Source: Deinococcus taeanensis
GTDB taxonomy: Bacteria; Deinococcota; Deinococci; Deinococcales; Deinococcaceae
Assembly (NCBI RefSeq): GCF_020229735.1
Contig: NZ_CP083459.1
Span: 62,001 to 126,000 of the forward strand
Length of the DNA: 64,000 bases
Direction of reading: 5' to 3'
In this document: in pieces, positions 55,985 to 64,000 of the stretch
How the letters are laid out: every line of letters starts with the position of its first letter
Numbering within the stretch: the first letter of the stretch is position 1
Notes under the pieces: generated by a model
What the model was told of the DNA's origin: nothing
The model's database searches: none
Seen by the model: the letters and a program-made list of their open reading frames with translations, nothing else
Position numbers and translations under genes: made by a program

Positions 55985-56746
55985 ATGTTCCAGAGCGCGC
56001 CGTCGCACGGCCTGGTGCGACCCGCCAGTTCAGTAGTGACCCTGACCCTCAACACTTACCCCCCTCACGCGGCGCGGCAGGGCCTCAGGCGCATGGGCAC
56101 CGACCACCGTGACCTGCGTCAGGTGCCAGGGTTGACGTTCTACCGGCTTCTCGGCACTGGACGCGGCAGCACCCTGACTCTCAGCGCCGATCTCTCCCGG
56201 TGGGCCCGGTTTGCGGTGTGGTCCTCCCCTGAGGCAATGAATGCCTTCGAGGGTGGGGAGTGGCGCGCCCAGGAGCGGGCGCTCACGAGCGAAAGCTGCA
56301 CGGTCGTGCTCCGCCCGGAACGGTGGCATGGCCGCTGGGGCGGCGCCGACCCGTTCGGGATTCCACCGTCCCCATCCGAACGTGCGGACGGCCCCATCGC
56401 AGTACTGACGCGCGCCGCGATCCGGCCTTCAAGACTGGTGAGGTTCTGGCGGGCCGTGCCGGCGTCTCAGCGGCACCTCTGTGCCCAGCCAGGTCTGCTG
56501 GCAACCGTCGGGCTGGGCGAAGTCCCCATCCTTCACCAGGCCACGTTCAGTCTCTGGCGCCGCTCGGAGGACATGCAGGCGTTCGCGTACGGGAGCGCTT
56601 CGCACCGCGAGGTGATCGCTCGAACTCGCCGCGAAGCGTGGTACACCGAGGAGCTGTTTGCCCGGTTTGCGGTTCTGGAGGTCCGGGGTCGGTGGGCGGG
56701 CCGTGAGCTGCTGGGTCCGTCGGCGCCTCAGCCTGCCGGAAAATGA
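55985..56746 (+). CDS. Spheroidene monooxygenase (CrtA)-like protein
   Basis: This 253-residue protein starts at MFQSAPSHGLVRPASSVVTL with AAGGAG eight bases upstream. The recognisable parts are VPGLTFYRLLGTGRGSTLTL, RWARFAVWSSPEAMNAFEGG, GPIAVLTRAAIRPSRLVRFW, then FSLWRRSEDMQAFAYGSASH with REVIARTRREAWYTEELFAR. These resemble CrtA-type ketolase/monooxygenase proteins, which are heme-binding in purple bacteria and oxidise carotenoids. The HREV-type His is present. No carotenoid biosynthetic gene is nearby, and Deinococcus makes its ketocarotenoids with a different enzyme (CrtO), so another oxidation is possible. Family by pattern, substrate unknown. Confidence 0.78.
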   Translation: MFQSAPSHGLVRPASSVVTLTLNTYPPHAARQGLRRMGTDHRDLRQVPGLTFYRLLGTGRGSTLTLSADLSRWARFAVWSSPEAMNAFEGGEWRAQERALTSESCTVVLRPERWHGRWGGADPFGIPPSPSERADGPIAVLTRAAIRPSRLVRFWRAVPASQRHLCAQPGLLATVGLGEVPILHQATFSLWRRSEDMQAFAYGSASHREVIARTRREAWYTEELFARFAVLEVRGRWAGRELLGPSAPQPAGK

Positions 56747-56983
56747 CCTGAATGGTGTGGACCGACCGCGCCACTTGACGACGAAAAGGGCAGGGGAGGC
56801 GGCGCCGAGGCGTGAAGCGCCCGCCCCGGCGAGGGGCATCACCTGACAGAGGCTTGACGGCCTGCCTTTCCGGCTGTCGCCCCGTGGCCGCCAGTCATCA
56901 AGAACCGCCGCGCCCGCCAGCAGGGTGCCTGGGCTCCCGGTAACTGTCAACCCGGCGTTGACTTCCATCCGGATCTCAAGGGG

Positions 56984-58294
56984 CTAGGGAAGTGACGGCT
57001 GGGTTTCCTGGGCGGCAACGGACAGGGGGGTCACGCTGCACTTGAGGGCCAGCAGCTCACCCCGCAGCGTCAGGACCGGCGTAACCTCCATCTCCATCAC
57101 CTGATCGCCCGCACCGCCAGGGCGGGACGCGGTGACCGTCTGCCGTGAGCCCTGTCTGGTCTGCCGGGTGATGGCCAGGGCCTGCGTAATCGCTGCCCAG
57201 CCGGGGACGACATCACCCCATCGTGCGCCTGGATGGGCGGTCACGGGGTGGCCGGTCTGTTCAGCGAAGGCCGCGTTGACCTGAATGAAGCGCAACTTGA
57301 GATCCACGAACGCGATTCCACTGGGGGCGCCGTTCATCACGCTGTTCAGAAAGGCCGCTGTGCGCTCAAGCTCCTGCCGGGCAGCCTGCTCCGCGGCGCG
57401 GCGGTGGAGCGCCGTGATGGTGCCGGCGCACGTGGCGGCCAGTGCGGTCATGACCCGCTGTTCCGATGGCGTGAACGGGGAGCGGTTCGGAAAGGCGAGG
57501 GTAAGGCACCCCAGAACGGTGTCGTCATCCACGAGGGGCAAGGCGACGTGGGCCATGCCGGCGTACGTGGGCGCCACGGCGAGGTCCGGGTAAAGAGACC
57601 GAAGGTCAGATTCGGTCAGAAACAGCGTCCGGGCCTCGTTCACCGCGGTGGTCGCAGGGATGTTCAGCGTGAGGGGCACAGACGGCCAGGCGTGCAGGGT
57701 GGATGCGTCGTACCCCGTGGCACCAAGAACCTTCAGGGCCGTGCGCTCCTCATTCAGCAGGCTCATACCCGCAGCCACCGCGCCGGTCAACGGCACCGCT
57801 TCCTCCATGACGGCGTTCACGACGGCCTCCACGGACTGCGCCCGGGGGAGCGTCAGGGTCAGGTCCCACAGCCGCTCAGGAACATGGTTGGGGGCCTGCG
57901 CGCTGCGGAGGTCGGCCGGAGTGAACAGGACGCAGGCGGCCGCCACCTCCCCCGACGCCCCGGGCACGGGAAGAAGGTCCACCGTCCAGGTCTGCAGCTG
58001 GCCTGGCTGCCCGGGAACATCCCGGATCACCCGTTGACCCTGAAGGGCCTGTCCTTCCTCGAAGACCTTCCGGAGCAGGCGAGTCAGGGGAAAGGCGAGG
58101 CTGGGCGCCATGGTTTCGAGGCTCTGCCCGGCGTGTTCCTCCACGTGCCGCCCGTTGGCCAGGGCGTGGGTGGCGTTGAGGGCCAGGTAGTGGATCTTCC
58201 GGTCGAACAGCGCGGCCCCGGCGGATGACGTGTGGATCAGGGTTTGGAGGAACTCACCCGCAGCACCGGGAATTGAGAAGGGAACGTCAGGCAC
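56984..58294 (-). CDS. PAS-GAF-PAS protein without output domain
   Basis: The 436-residue protein starts at GTG 58294, five bases after TATTCT (58300-58305) on the minus strand. PAS-1 (about 10-125) carries FLQTLIHTSSAGAALFDRKI. A GAF domain (about 140-300) has WDLTLTLPRAQSVEAVVNAV and HVALPLVDDDTVLGCLTLAF. PAS-2 (about 305-420) has FLNSVMNGAPSGIAFVDLKL and RFIQVNAAFAEQTGH. The protein ends shortly after PAS-2 with no kinase, cyclase or HTH. There is no frameshift remnant downstream that would restore one. It is the second outputless sensor in the window (compare 44658-45398). Confidence 0.9.
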   Translation of the reverse strand: MPDVPFSIPGAAGEFLQTLIHTSSAGAALFDRKIHYLALNATHALANGRHVEEHAGQSLETMAPSLAFPLTRLLRKVFEEGQALQGQRVIRDVPGQPGQLQTWTVDLLPVPGASGEVAAACVLFTPADLRSAQAPNHVPERLWDLTLTLPRAQSVEAVVNAVMEEAVPLTGAVAAGMSLLNEERTALKVLGATGYDASTLHAWPSVPLTLNIPATTAVNEARTLFLTESDLRSLYPDLAVAPTYAGMAHVALPLVDDDTVLGCLTLAFPNRSPFTPSEQRVMTALAATCAGTITALHRRAAEQAARQELERTAAFLNSVMNGAPSGIAFVDLKLRFIQVNAAFAEQTGHPVTAHPGARWGDVVPGWAAITQALAITRQTRQGSRQTVTASRPGGAGDQVMEMEVTPVLTLRGELLALKCSVTPLSVAAQETQPSLP

Positions 58295-58578
58295 ACTTCA
58301 GAATAGATGAAGGACTGGATCAGCGGGCTCACCTGGTCCGGCCCAGCACACCGGTGCCGGGGGGCCAGCGCGGGGCATCCTTTTTCAGCGGAAGGACTGT
58401 GGCCCGGGCAGGCACAAGGTCATCCGTCTGCTGTACCTGAGGGCCAGCAGGCCCGCCGCGCTACAGGCGTGCCGCATCCTTCTGGCTGCACGCTCCGGGA
58501 TGCAGGCGGCGTGGGCCAGGGCCTGCCGCGTTCCGGACCAGTTCCTGCGGCGCCCACAGAGGGCTGTTCAGTGGAGCT

Positions 58579-58761
58579 TCAATCCTTTGGGCGTGTGCCC
58601 ACACCGGAGCGCACGGTGTGCAGCAGCACCAGCAGGGCCCCGAGGCCGCCCAGACCGGCAGTGGCGATGTGCCACGGGTCACCGCTGGGAAGCCACTGCG
58701 CTTCTTCCCAGGAGAAGAAGACCGTGAAGGCGGCCGAGAGCAGAGCGTTCAAATGCAGCAT
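58579..58761 (-). CDS. Small two-helix membrane protein
   Basis: A 60-residue protein starting MLHLNALLSAAFTVFFSWEE, with two hydrophobic helices (about 5-18 and 32-48, with TAGLGGLGALLVLLHTV). TAAGCT (58768-58773) ends six bases before the ATG on the minus strand, supporting a leaderless start. The C-terminus is basic (RSGVGTRPKD). No family was recognised. It stands alone between two intergenic stretches. Confidence 0.55.
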   Translation of the reverse strand: MLHLNALLSAAFTVFFSWEEAQWLPSGDPWHIATAGLGGLGALLVLLHTVRSGVGTRPKD

Positions 58762-58947
58762 GCGCGCAGCTTACGCGTTCCATTGGCAGGGCGGACCAGC
58801 CTCAGCCTGAGCCTGAGGATGAACCCCAGCCGTCCGGAGCGGCCCGTCAGGCAGAACGTCTGCGGCGCCCAGGCGGCCGGGCTGCAGCCGCTGACGCTGC
58901 GCCGTTTTCGGAAGGGCACGGCGCCTTGGCGCTGAAGGTTGGGTCTT

Positions 58948-59391
58948 TCAGTCGTCTGCATCCAGCAGCGCTTCATTGACCTGCTGAACGCGCCGGTAAA
59001 GCGGGCCGGCGGTGACGATGTCCGGGCCAGCGCCCCGGGGTTCAGTCTGGGTGACCGTTTCGATGGTGTCACCGAAGCCGATCACCACCCACCAGGAGTG
59101 GTCGTCCACCTCGCGGAGCCAGGTGGAGTTCACGAATTTTCCCGTATCGGTCCGCACCCCGGCCGCCACCAGTGTCCACGTCTCCGCGTCGAAGTCCTGG
59201 AGAACACCAACCGGCGCACCACCTTCCGCCAGGTGCCGCCGGGTGTGGGCAGCATGAAACCTGAGCTTCCGCCGGCCCTGCAACTGGAAACGAACGCGGT
59301 CGAACAGAGCGGCTGGCCCGGTGTCGAAGTGAAACTGCGCGGTCCTGAAGGCGGGCCCGGACGGCCGTGATTGTCGTGTGGTGGTGTTCAT
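58948..59391 (-). CDS. Hypothetical protein, 147 residues
   Basis: The product starts at MNTTTRQSRPSGPAFRTAQF (ATG 59391; an ATG four codons upstream is also open). The middle part has LRFHAAHTRRHLAEGGAPVG, VLQDFDAETWTLVAAGVRTD and WWVVIGFGDTIETVTQTEPR. The order His-rich helix, acidic helix, beta strands with WWVVIG and a closing helix (VQQVNEALLDADD) is like small RelE/BrnT-shaped or DUF4258-type proteins, but this is a loose analogy. No signal peptide or partner antitoxin is seen nearby. Confidence 0.6.
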   Translation of the reverse strand: MNTTTRQSRPSGPAFRTAQFHFDTGPAALFDRVRFQLQGRRKLRFHAAHTRRHLAEGGAPVGVLQDFDAETWTLVAAGVRTDTGKFVNSTWLREVDDHSWWVVIGFGDTIETVTQTEPRGAGPDIVTAGPLYRRVQQVNEALLDADD

Positions 59392-59670
59392 CAGTGTCTT
59401 CATCCTGACGGGCCGGGCGGAGGGCCTCAGAACCTGTGAATCCGGCCTGTCCGTCCCGCTCTGTTCCGGTCTGGGTACATGAACACAGGTCAGGATCGTC
59501 GCTGCCCAGGGTCGCCTGATGGTGGGGCGCCGGCGTGTGACATGAATGCCGGTGTGGTCATGCGGGGGTAGGGTGCCTGCGGGCTGAGAACAACACTGTT
59601 GGCGCTCCAGGACGGGCTGCAGGGCTCACGTGCAGGCCGGGCAACCGCAAGGGACGGTCTACACTCCAGC

Positions 59671-60204
59671 ATGCCTTCTGCGCCTGTTCTGCACACCGAA
59701 CGCCTGCTCCTGCGCGGACATCAGGAAAGCGATCTTGACGATTGCGCGGCCTTATGGAGTGATCCGGACGTCACGCGGTACACCACGGGTGCGCCCCTCA
59801 CCCGGCAGGAAGTCTGGACGCGGCTTCTGCGGCACCCGGGTCACTGGGCGCTGTTTGGCTTCGGGTACTGGCTCGCCTTCGAACGGACCTCCGGCCGGTT
59901 TGTGGGCGAGGTGGGCACCGCCCGGTTCAAGCGGGACCTGCTGACCGGCCGGCCCGCCCTGGACGCCGTGCCGGAGGCCGGATGGGTCCTCATGCCCTGG
60001 TGCCACGGGCAGGGCTTCGCCTCGGAGGCGGTCCGGGCCGTTCTCGACTGGCGTGACACGGCGCTGGGGCCAGGCCGGACCTTCTGCATCATTCAGCCGG
60101 AGAACGCACCGTCCCTGCGGCTGGCGGCCAGGGTCGGGTTTCAGGTTGACGAGACGGTCAGGCATGCAGGTCGGGACTGGCAGGTGCTGATCCGGCACAC
60201 CTGA
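59671..60204 (+). CDS. GNAT-family N-acetyltransferase (RimJ/RimL-like)
   Basis: The 177-residue enzyme starts at MPSAPVLHTERLLLRGHQES, five bases after TACACT (59660-59665). It shows the RimJ/RimL pattern: TERLLLR at the start, WLAFERTSGRFVGEVGTARF, the acetyl-CoA-binding region WVLMPWCHGQGFASEAVRAV (QGxA variant of the R/Q-x-x-G-x-G/A motif) and PENAPSLRLAARVGFQVDET. Known members acetylate amino-terminal residues, ribosomal proteins or small amines. The acceptor here is unknown. It is the only gene of its unit; the MerR gene follows after 0.3 kb with its own promoter. Confidence 0.92.
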   Translation: MPSAPVLHTERLLLRGHQESDLDDCAALWSDPDVTRYTTGAPLTRQEVWTRLLRHPGHWALFGFGYWLAFERTSGRFVGEVGTARFKRDLLTGRPALDAVPEAGWVLMPWCHGQGFASEAVRAVLDWRDTALGPGRTFCIIQPENAPSLRLAARVGFQVDETVRHAGRDWQVLIRHT

Positions 60205-60483
60205 GACCAGGGCCTTTCGCCTGCCGTCTGGGGCGCCCGAGTGGACACGCGCCGGCACCCCAGCCACCCGCCAGGCCCGGTCTTGCTAGAGCTGTGCGCC
60301 GCGGTGACCAGCTGGGGTTGCTGCGGCGCGGCCTTTTGTTCCAGGAGGCGGAGAGAAAGCCCTCTGGTTTTCTGAGGCCGGCCAGTTCCCTGCTCCGGGC
60401 CGGAAGCAGGACCGGCGCCGGACCCCGGAGTGGTGCCGGCGCGCAACTCGCGCCCCATTGAAGCCAGGGGCGACCATGACCGC

Positions 60484-60515
60484 TTGACTCTGACGCATAT
60501 GTCAGGGTTTATCCT
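60484..60515 (+). promoter_or_regulatory. MerR-type promoter with 20-bp spacer
   Basis: TTGACT (60484-60489) and TATCCT (60510-60515) are separated by 20 bp, longer than the optimal 17. Inside the spacer is the dyad CTGAC-N6-GTCAG (60490-60505). This is the arrangement MerR-family activators use to twist the promoter into an active form. The -10 box ends six bases before the merR-type GTG start. Confidence 0.85.
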
Positions 60516-60521
60516 GCCTGT

Positions 60522-60905
60522 GTGGAGACCCTGCGTATCGGTCAGCTGGCGAAGGCCACCGGCGTCAGTGTCCGGGCAATCCGGCACTACGATCAGCTGG
60601 GGCTCCTCACCTCCTCACGCGAGGACAACCGCTACCGTGCGTTCCACCCGGAGGACATCGACCGGGTGCGGTTGATTCAGCTGTTCCTCAGCGTCGGTTT
60701 CAAGCTTGACGAGGTGCGGCGGTGGTCGCCGTGTTTTGGCGGTGGCTTCCGGCCAGACGACCTTCCCCTCGAGGAAATGACCGCCTTCTACCTGCGCAAG
60801 GTCGCCGTCCTGGACACGCAGATCGCCTCGCTGCAGCGGCTGCGGGACAAACTCGCCGCAGAAGCCAGCTCGTTTGGCGCTCCGGTCCGGTCCGGCCAGC
60901 GCTGA
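60522..60905 (+). CDS. MerR-family transcriptional regulator
   Basis: The 127-residue regulator starts at GTG 60522 (METLRIGQLAKATGVSVRAI), six bases after its -10 box, a leaderless start. The winged helix-turn-helix (about 4-70) has VRAIRHYDQLGLLTSSREDN and YRAFHPEDIDRVRLIQLFLS. A coiled-coil dimerisation helix (about 85-115) ends the protein. There is no cysteine-rich metal-binding tail (one Cys at CFGG), so a metal inducer is not obvious. It likely controls itself and the metallo-hydrolase gene starting 59 bp downstream through the 20-bp-spacer promoter. Confidence 0.92.
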   Translation: METLRIGQLAKATGVSVRAIRHYDQLGLLTSSREDNRYRAFHPEDIDRVRLIQLFLSVGFKLDEVRRWSPCFGGGFRPDDLPLEEMTAFYLRKVAVLDTQIASLQRLRDKLAAEASSFGAPVRSGQR

Positions 60906-60964
60906 TTCCTCTCGCCTCACCCGGGCTGCGCCCCGTGGTGGGTGGATCCCTCATGGAGTGTCCC

Positions 60965-61708
60965 ATGCGCCTTCAACTGATCCGGAACGCCACACTGCGC
61001 CTCACCTACGCGGGACAGACCCTTCTGATCGACCCGTCCCTCGCCGAACTGCACAGCCAGCCGGCCCTCGCCGGGCGCAGCCTCAACCCCACGGTTCCAC
61101 TGCCCATGCCCGCCCAGGACGTCATTCAAGGAGTGGAACTCGTGCTGGTGTCGCATCTGCACCGCGACCATATCGATCTGGCGCCCCCGCAGCTTCCCAC
61201 CAGCCTGCCGGTGGTGGCTCAACCGCACGACGAAGCCGCGCTGCATGACGCCGGCTTCACGGCCGTTCTTCCGCTGCACGGGGAGTTAAGCTGGCGGGGT
61301 CTTCACATCACGCGGACCGCTGGGCAGCACGGCACCGGCCCGGTCGGCCAGGCCATGGGAAAGGTGTGCGGGTTTGTGTTGCGCGCCGAGGGCGAACCGA
61401 CCGTCTACATCGCCGGGGATACCATCTGGACCGATGAGGTTCGCGCCGTGATCGGCACGCATCACCCGGACGTCATCGTCACGAACTCCGGCGGGGCGCA
61501 GTTTCAGGGCACGCTGATCATCATGGACACCGAGCAGACGCTGGCGGTGGCGGCCGCCGCCCCTCAGGCCACCGTGATTGCAGTTCACCTGGAGGCATAT
61601 GACCACATGACGGTGACGCGCGATGCGCTGCGCGCCGCCGCGGGTCAGGCGGGCCTGGACGGCCAGCTGCTGGTGCCCGACGACGGGGCGGTCATCGACC
61701 TCCACTGA
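60965..61708 (+). CDS. Metallo-beta-lactamase-fold hydrolase (UlaG/YtnP-like group)
   Basis: The 247-residue protein starts at MRLQLIRNATLRLTYAGQTL with GGAG seven bases upstream. It contains the metal motif SHLHRDHIDL (HxHxDH), then TAGQHGTGPVGQAMGKVCGF, the Asp in VYIAGDTIWTDEV and the His in AVHLEAYDHM, as in zinc-dependent beta-lactamase-fold hydrolases of the L-ascorbate-lactonase-like group. It likely opens a lactone or hydrolyses an ester or phosphodiester. It is co-oriented with the MerR gene (59-bp gap) and presumably induced by it. Substrate unknown. Confidence 0.92.
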   Translation: MRLQLIRNATLRLTYAGQTLLIDPSLAELHSQPALAGRSLNPTVPLPMPAQDVIQGVELVLVSHLHRDHIDLAPPQLPTSLPVVAQPHDEAALHDAGFTAVLPLHGELSWRGLHITRTAGQHGTGPVGQAMGKVCGFVLRAEGEPTVYIAGDTIWTDEVRAVIGTHHPDVIVTNSGGAQFQGTLIIMDTEQTLAVAAAAPQATVIAVHLEAYDHMTVTRDALRAAAGQAGLDGQLLVPDDGAVIDLH

Positions 61709-62163
61709 GCTGCCGCGGGGTCGAGCTCCAGTCGGACAGAAAGGCGCGGCCAGAAGTTGCCGCTCTCCCTGTCCGTCTGGGCGACTCCTCAGCAGGCGAG
61801 GTGCCGCGTCCGGTGCGTGCGACGCCACAGTCAGTTCGCCAGCAGGTTGCCGGTCCAGTTCTCCCGCTGGCACCAGCCGCAATGAGCTGAGCGGCACTGA
61901 GGAGCAGTCAAGGGACGTCCGGTGGCCTCCTCTGGATGCAGCCTGAAAAGGTCTTCGGCCGCAAAGCCTGACTTCCCCTGCCTCTCCCAGACTGGGCTGT
62001 CATCACGTTCACGCCTGACGCCTGCCACCACACACCCTTGCAGCTCCGAGGAGCCTGCTGAGCAGACGCGCGGCGCCGCGTGGCGTGATGAAGGCCTGCC
62101 GGCGGGTGGGAACGTGAGGTTGCCTGACGGGTTCCCTCAGGGTCTGGCCCGCCGGCCTGCGCG
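61709..62163. other. intergenic, no gene seen
   Basis: About 0.45 kb between convergent genes (hydrolase and membrane protein). No clear terminator hairpin with T-run was found. Confidence 0.4.
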
Positions 62164-63201
62164 TCAGGCCGAGACGCCCTGCTCCGGCGGACGCTGGGCC
62201 CGGTAGCGCCGCACCACTTCCGACTCCGCGCTGGCCAGGTCGCCGAACAGGCCTTGCACCTGACCGGTGCTGCCCAGAGTTAAGGTGACCGTCTCCACCA
62301 GAAGACCGTCACGGTCGAGGTCCGCCTGCGTGACTTCGCGGTAATGTTCGTCACCCCGGTCCGAATACCCAGACTCTGCCCCGCACACAAAGAGCCGCTC
62401 CTGCTGGCCGCCCCGATCTGCGTACTGCACCTGATAGGCCGCGTCCGCCTGCAGGAACTTCACCCACAGGTGATATGGACTGTGCATGAGCACCTCAAAA
62501 TCAGCGAGTGGCTTCGGGCCGGCCCACACGGCACTGCCGTACGGGTTGACCGGTTGCGTTTCTTCCCGCACGACATCGCGCGCCGGACTCACCTCTGGGG
62601 ACACAGGCAGCCGCCTGAAAGCCCGGTAGTGCCGGTAGCGGGCCAGCACCCAGTCCTCGAGTTCCGGCAGCCGCCTGGCTGTTTCCACAGGCTCGCCCCG
62701 GTAACGGCATTCCAGGCGGTCCAGTTCACGCTCGGCCTTCTGAACCACGCCGCCTTCCACGTGCTCGGTCACCTTGAAGACCTCATGCAGGGTGAATGGC
62801 CCGGAGGCGAGCACCTCCGCACGACTGTGCGCCGTGGGGGCACTCCAGCCTGGTGGACGGGCAAGCAGCACAGCCAGCGTCCAGAACAGCTGGTTGAACG
62901 AACTCGGGAGCACCAGCAGGAGCATGGCGGCGGCCATGATCGCAGCGCCCGAAAGCCAGAGCGGTTTTACGCTCACGCCAATCCCCCAGAGCATGCCCAG
63001 GCCCAGCCCGATATACGCCCAGGTCACGGCAGTGCGCCACCGCCGGAAGCGACCCCGGTAAAACCCCCAGCACAGGCCCGCCAGGATGATCAAGGTGGCG
63101 GGCAACAGGAGAAAAGCGCGCGCAGACAGCAGGAGAACGCCCCACAGGCCGCCGCTGAGAAACGCCAGGAGAGCCAGAAAGTTCCACAGGGAGGCCGCCA
63201 C
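62164..63201 (-). CDS. Membrane protein with large cytoplasmic C-terminal domain
   Basis: The 345-residue product begins at GTG 63201; the frame is open further upstream, but TACCAT (63208-63213) ends six bases before this GTG and the downstream sequence starts a clean membrane protein (MAASLWNFLALLAFLSGGLW). Four hydrophobic segments span about 5-105, followed by a 230-residue soluble part with RYRGEPVETARRLPELEDWV and FEVLMHSPYHLWVKFLQADA, rich in charged residues. No enzyme motif was recognised. It stands alone at the window end. Confidence 0.78.
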   Translation of the reverse strand: MAASLWNFLALLAFLSGGLWGVLLLSARAFLLLPATLIILAGLCWGFYRGRFRRWRTAVTWAYIGLGLGMLWGIGVSVKPLWLSGAAIMAAAMLLLVLPSSFNQLFWTLAVLLARPPGWSAPTAHSRAEVLASGPFTLHEVFKVTEHVEGGVVQKAERELDRLECRYRGEPVETARRLPELEDWVLARYRHYRAFRRLPVSPEVSPARDVVREETQPVNPYGSAVWAGPKPLADFEVLMHSPYHLWVKFLQADAAYQVQYADRGGQQERLFVCGAESGYSDRGDEHYREVTQADLDRDGLLVETVTLTLGSTGQVQGLFGDLASAESEVVRRYRAQRPPEQGVSA

Positions 63202-63213
63202 CCTACCATGGTA

Positions 63214-64000
63214 CCTGCGGCGCGGATCTCGCGCGCCGGCCCAGGCGCTCCCAGGCGCACACAGGACGGGGCGCCACGCAACCGGTTGATTATTGACCCC
63301 CGGCGCCGAACGCCACGGCCCTGAAAGCAACCGTGTTCCGCGCGGGGCCGTGGTCGTGCCCGGCTCTGTCATGGCGCCTGCTGGCCTGACGGCGTGATGG
63401 GTCCTGAACCTCTGAGTTGGCCCTCCTGTTGGGTCCCTGTGGCGCCGGTTGGCACGCCCCATACGCAGCGTCCGGTCAAGGGTACACCGGACCAGCAGGA
63501 GCGCCGTGCTGAGAAGAGCAGGGAAGACGCCCGCATCCGGGAGGTGATTCACCCGGGACTGACGCACGCAGGCTCAACCGTGACAGCGTGGCCAGGCGGG
63601 ACGACACCAGCGACCACCGGTCCCTGCTGACCCTCGAAGAAGACCTGACCACCGCAGCTCCTGGCTGACCCATCCACCGGGTGCCCGCGTCGCCCGCGGC
63701 CACACCACCGGCCCGTGACAGCTGCATGAGCCGCTTCTGCCCCCGGGCGCAGCCGGTTCAGGCCAGGTGGATGACAGCCATTGCCGTGGTCGCGCAAGGT
63801 GGACTGACGCTCGCCTGCGGGTTCCGGACTTTCGGGTTTCGCAGGTTGGCAGGGAACGCGGTACGCCACGGACCTGGCGCGGCAGAACCTCAGAGAGGTG
63901 GAGAGGGCTGTGAAGAGACGCGGGGAACAGCCTTCTGGTTCAGTCTTATGTTTCCTGCTGTAGGCCGGATGGGTTGTTCGGGGCGCGCCAGCGGCTGTCC
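63214..64000. other. intergenic or truncated right end
   Basis: About 0.8 kb to the window edge without a recognisable gene; overlapping low-quality frames occur on both strands. Confidence 0.35.

Overview
The window looks like part of a secondary replicon (plasmid or megaplasmid) of a Deinococcus species. The grounds are a DdrO-type radiation-response repressor at 19611-20000, GC-rich sequence, a parAB partition locus of plasmid type, many starts preceded 5-8 bases upstream by a TAnnnT -10 box (the leaderless pattern known in Deinococcus), IS4- and IS630-family elements, and many PAS/GAF sensor kinases and cyclic-di-GMP proteins. I do not assign a species. No rRNA, tRNA or CRISPR array was seen, and coding density is low, with many gene-free stretches of 0.3-1.4 kb.

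Left end (1-8.1 kb): a LacI-family repressor with two identical operators upstream, followed by a decayed piece of an alpha-glucosidase gene. Then, on the minus strand, come a four-PAS histidine kinase, a LOG-family phosphoribohydrolase and the parA-parB operon. ParA is unusual: about 130 residues with two Phd/YefM-like antitoxin domains precede the ATPase, whose Walker motif lacks the signature lysine. A 22-bp palindrome overlaps the parA -10 box, and two copies of a 20-bp inverted repeat downstream of parB are candidate parS sites.

Mobile region (8.4-14.4 kb): an IS4-family element with an in-frame stop in its transposase, an intact IS4-family element and a decayed IS630-family element. The two IS4 elements have 9-bp target duplications and the IS630 element has a TA duplication. 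Between the IS4 elements lies a TPR protein with a degenerate GGDEF domain.

Middle (14.6-39.6 kb): an alpha/beta hydrolase, a small WG-rich membrane-anchored protein, a lone receiver domain, the DdrO paralogue, an autoregulated-looking operon (membrane protein, SDR, XRE regulator) with two TGTCAAG-N4-CTTGACA operators, an MFS transporter next to a frameshifted AraC regulator, a lipoprotein subtilase with GAFVTA repeats, a TPR-HD-GYP-TPR protein, a PAS-GAF histidine kinase, a translationally coupled hydroxyacid-oxoacid transhydrogenase-like dehydrogenase and thioesterase, a methyltransferase and a GAF-GGDEF-EAL protein.

Right end (40-64 kb): two paralogous 177-residue proteins of unknown function, an Asp-box lipoprotein, a cupin, two PAS/GAF proteins with no output domain, a large PAS-GAF-HD-GYP protein overlapping a truncated RsbQ-like hydrolase, two more lone receivers, a secreted repeat protein, a CrtA-like protein, a GNAT acetyltransferase and a MerR regulator with a metallo-hydrolase. 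The theme is signal perception: at least five large sensor proteins, three orphan receivers, two HD-GYP proteins and one GGDEF-EAL protein, which could feed phosphorelay and cyclic-di-GMP signalling.
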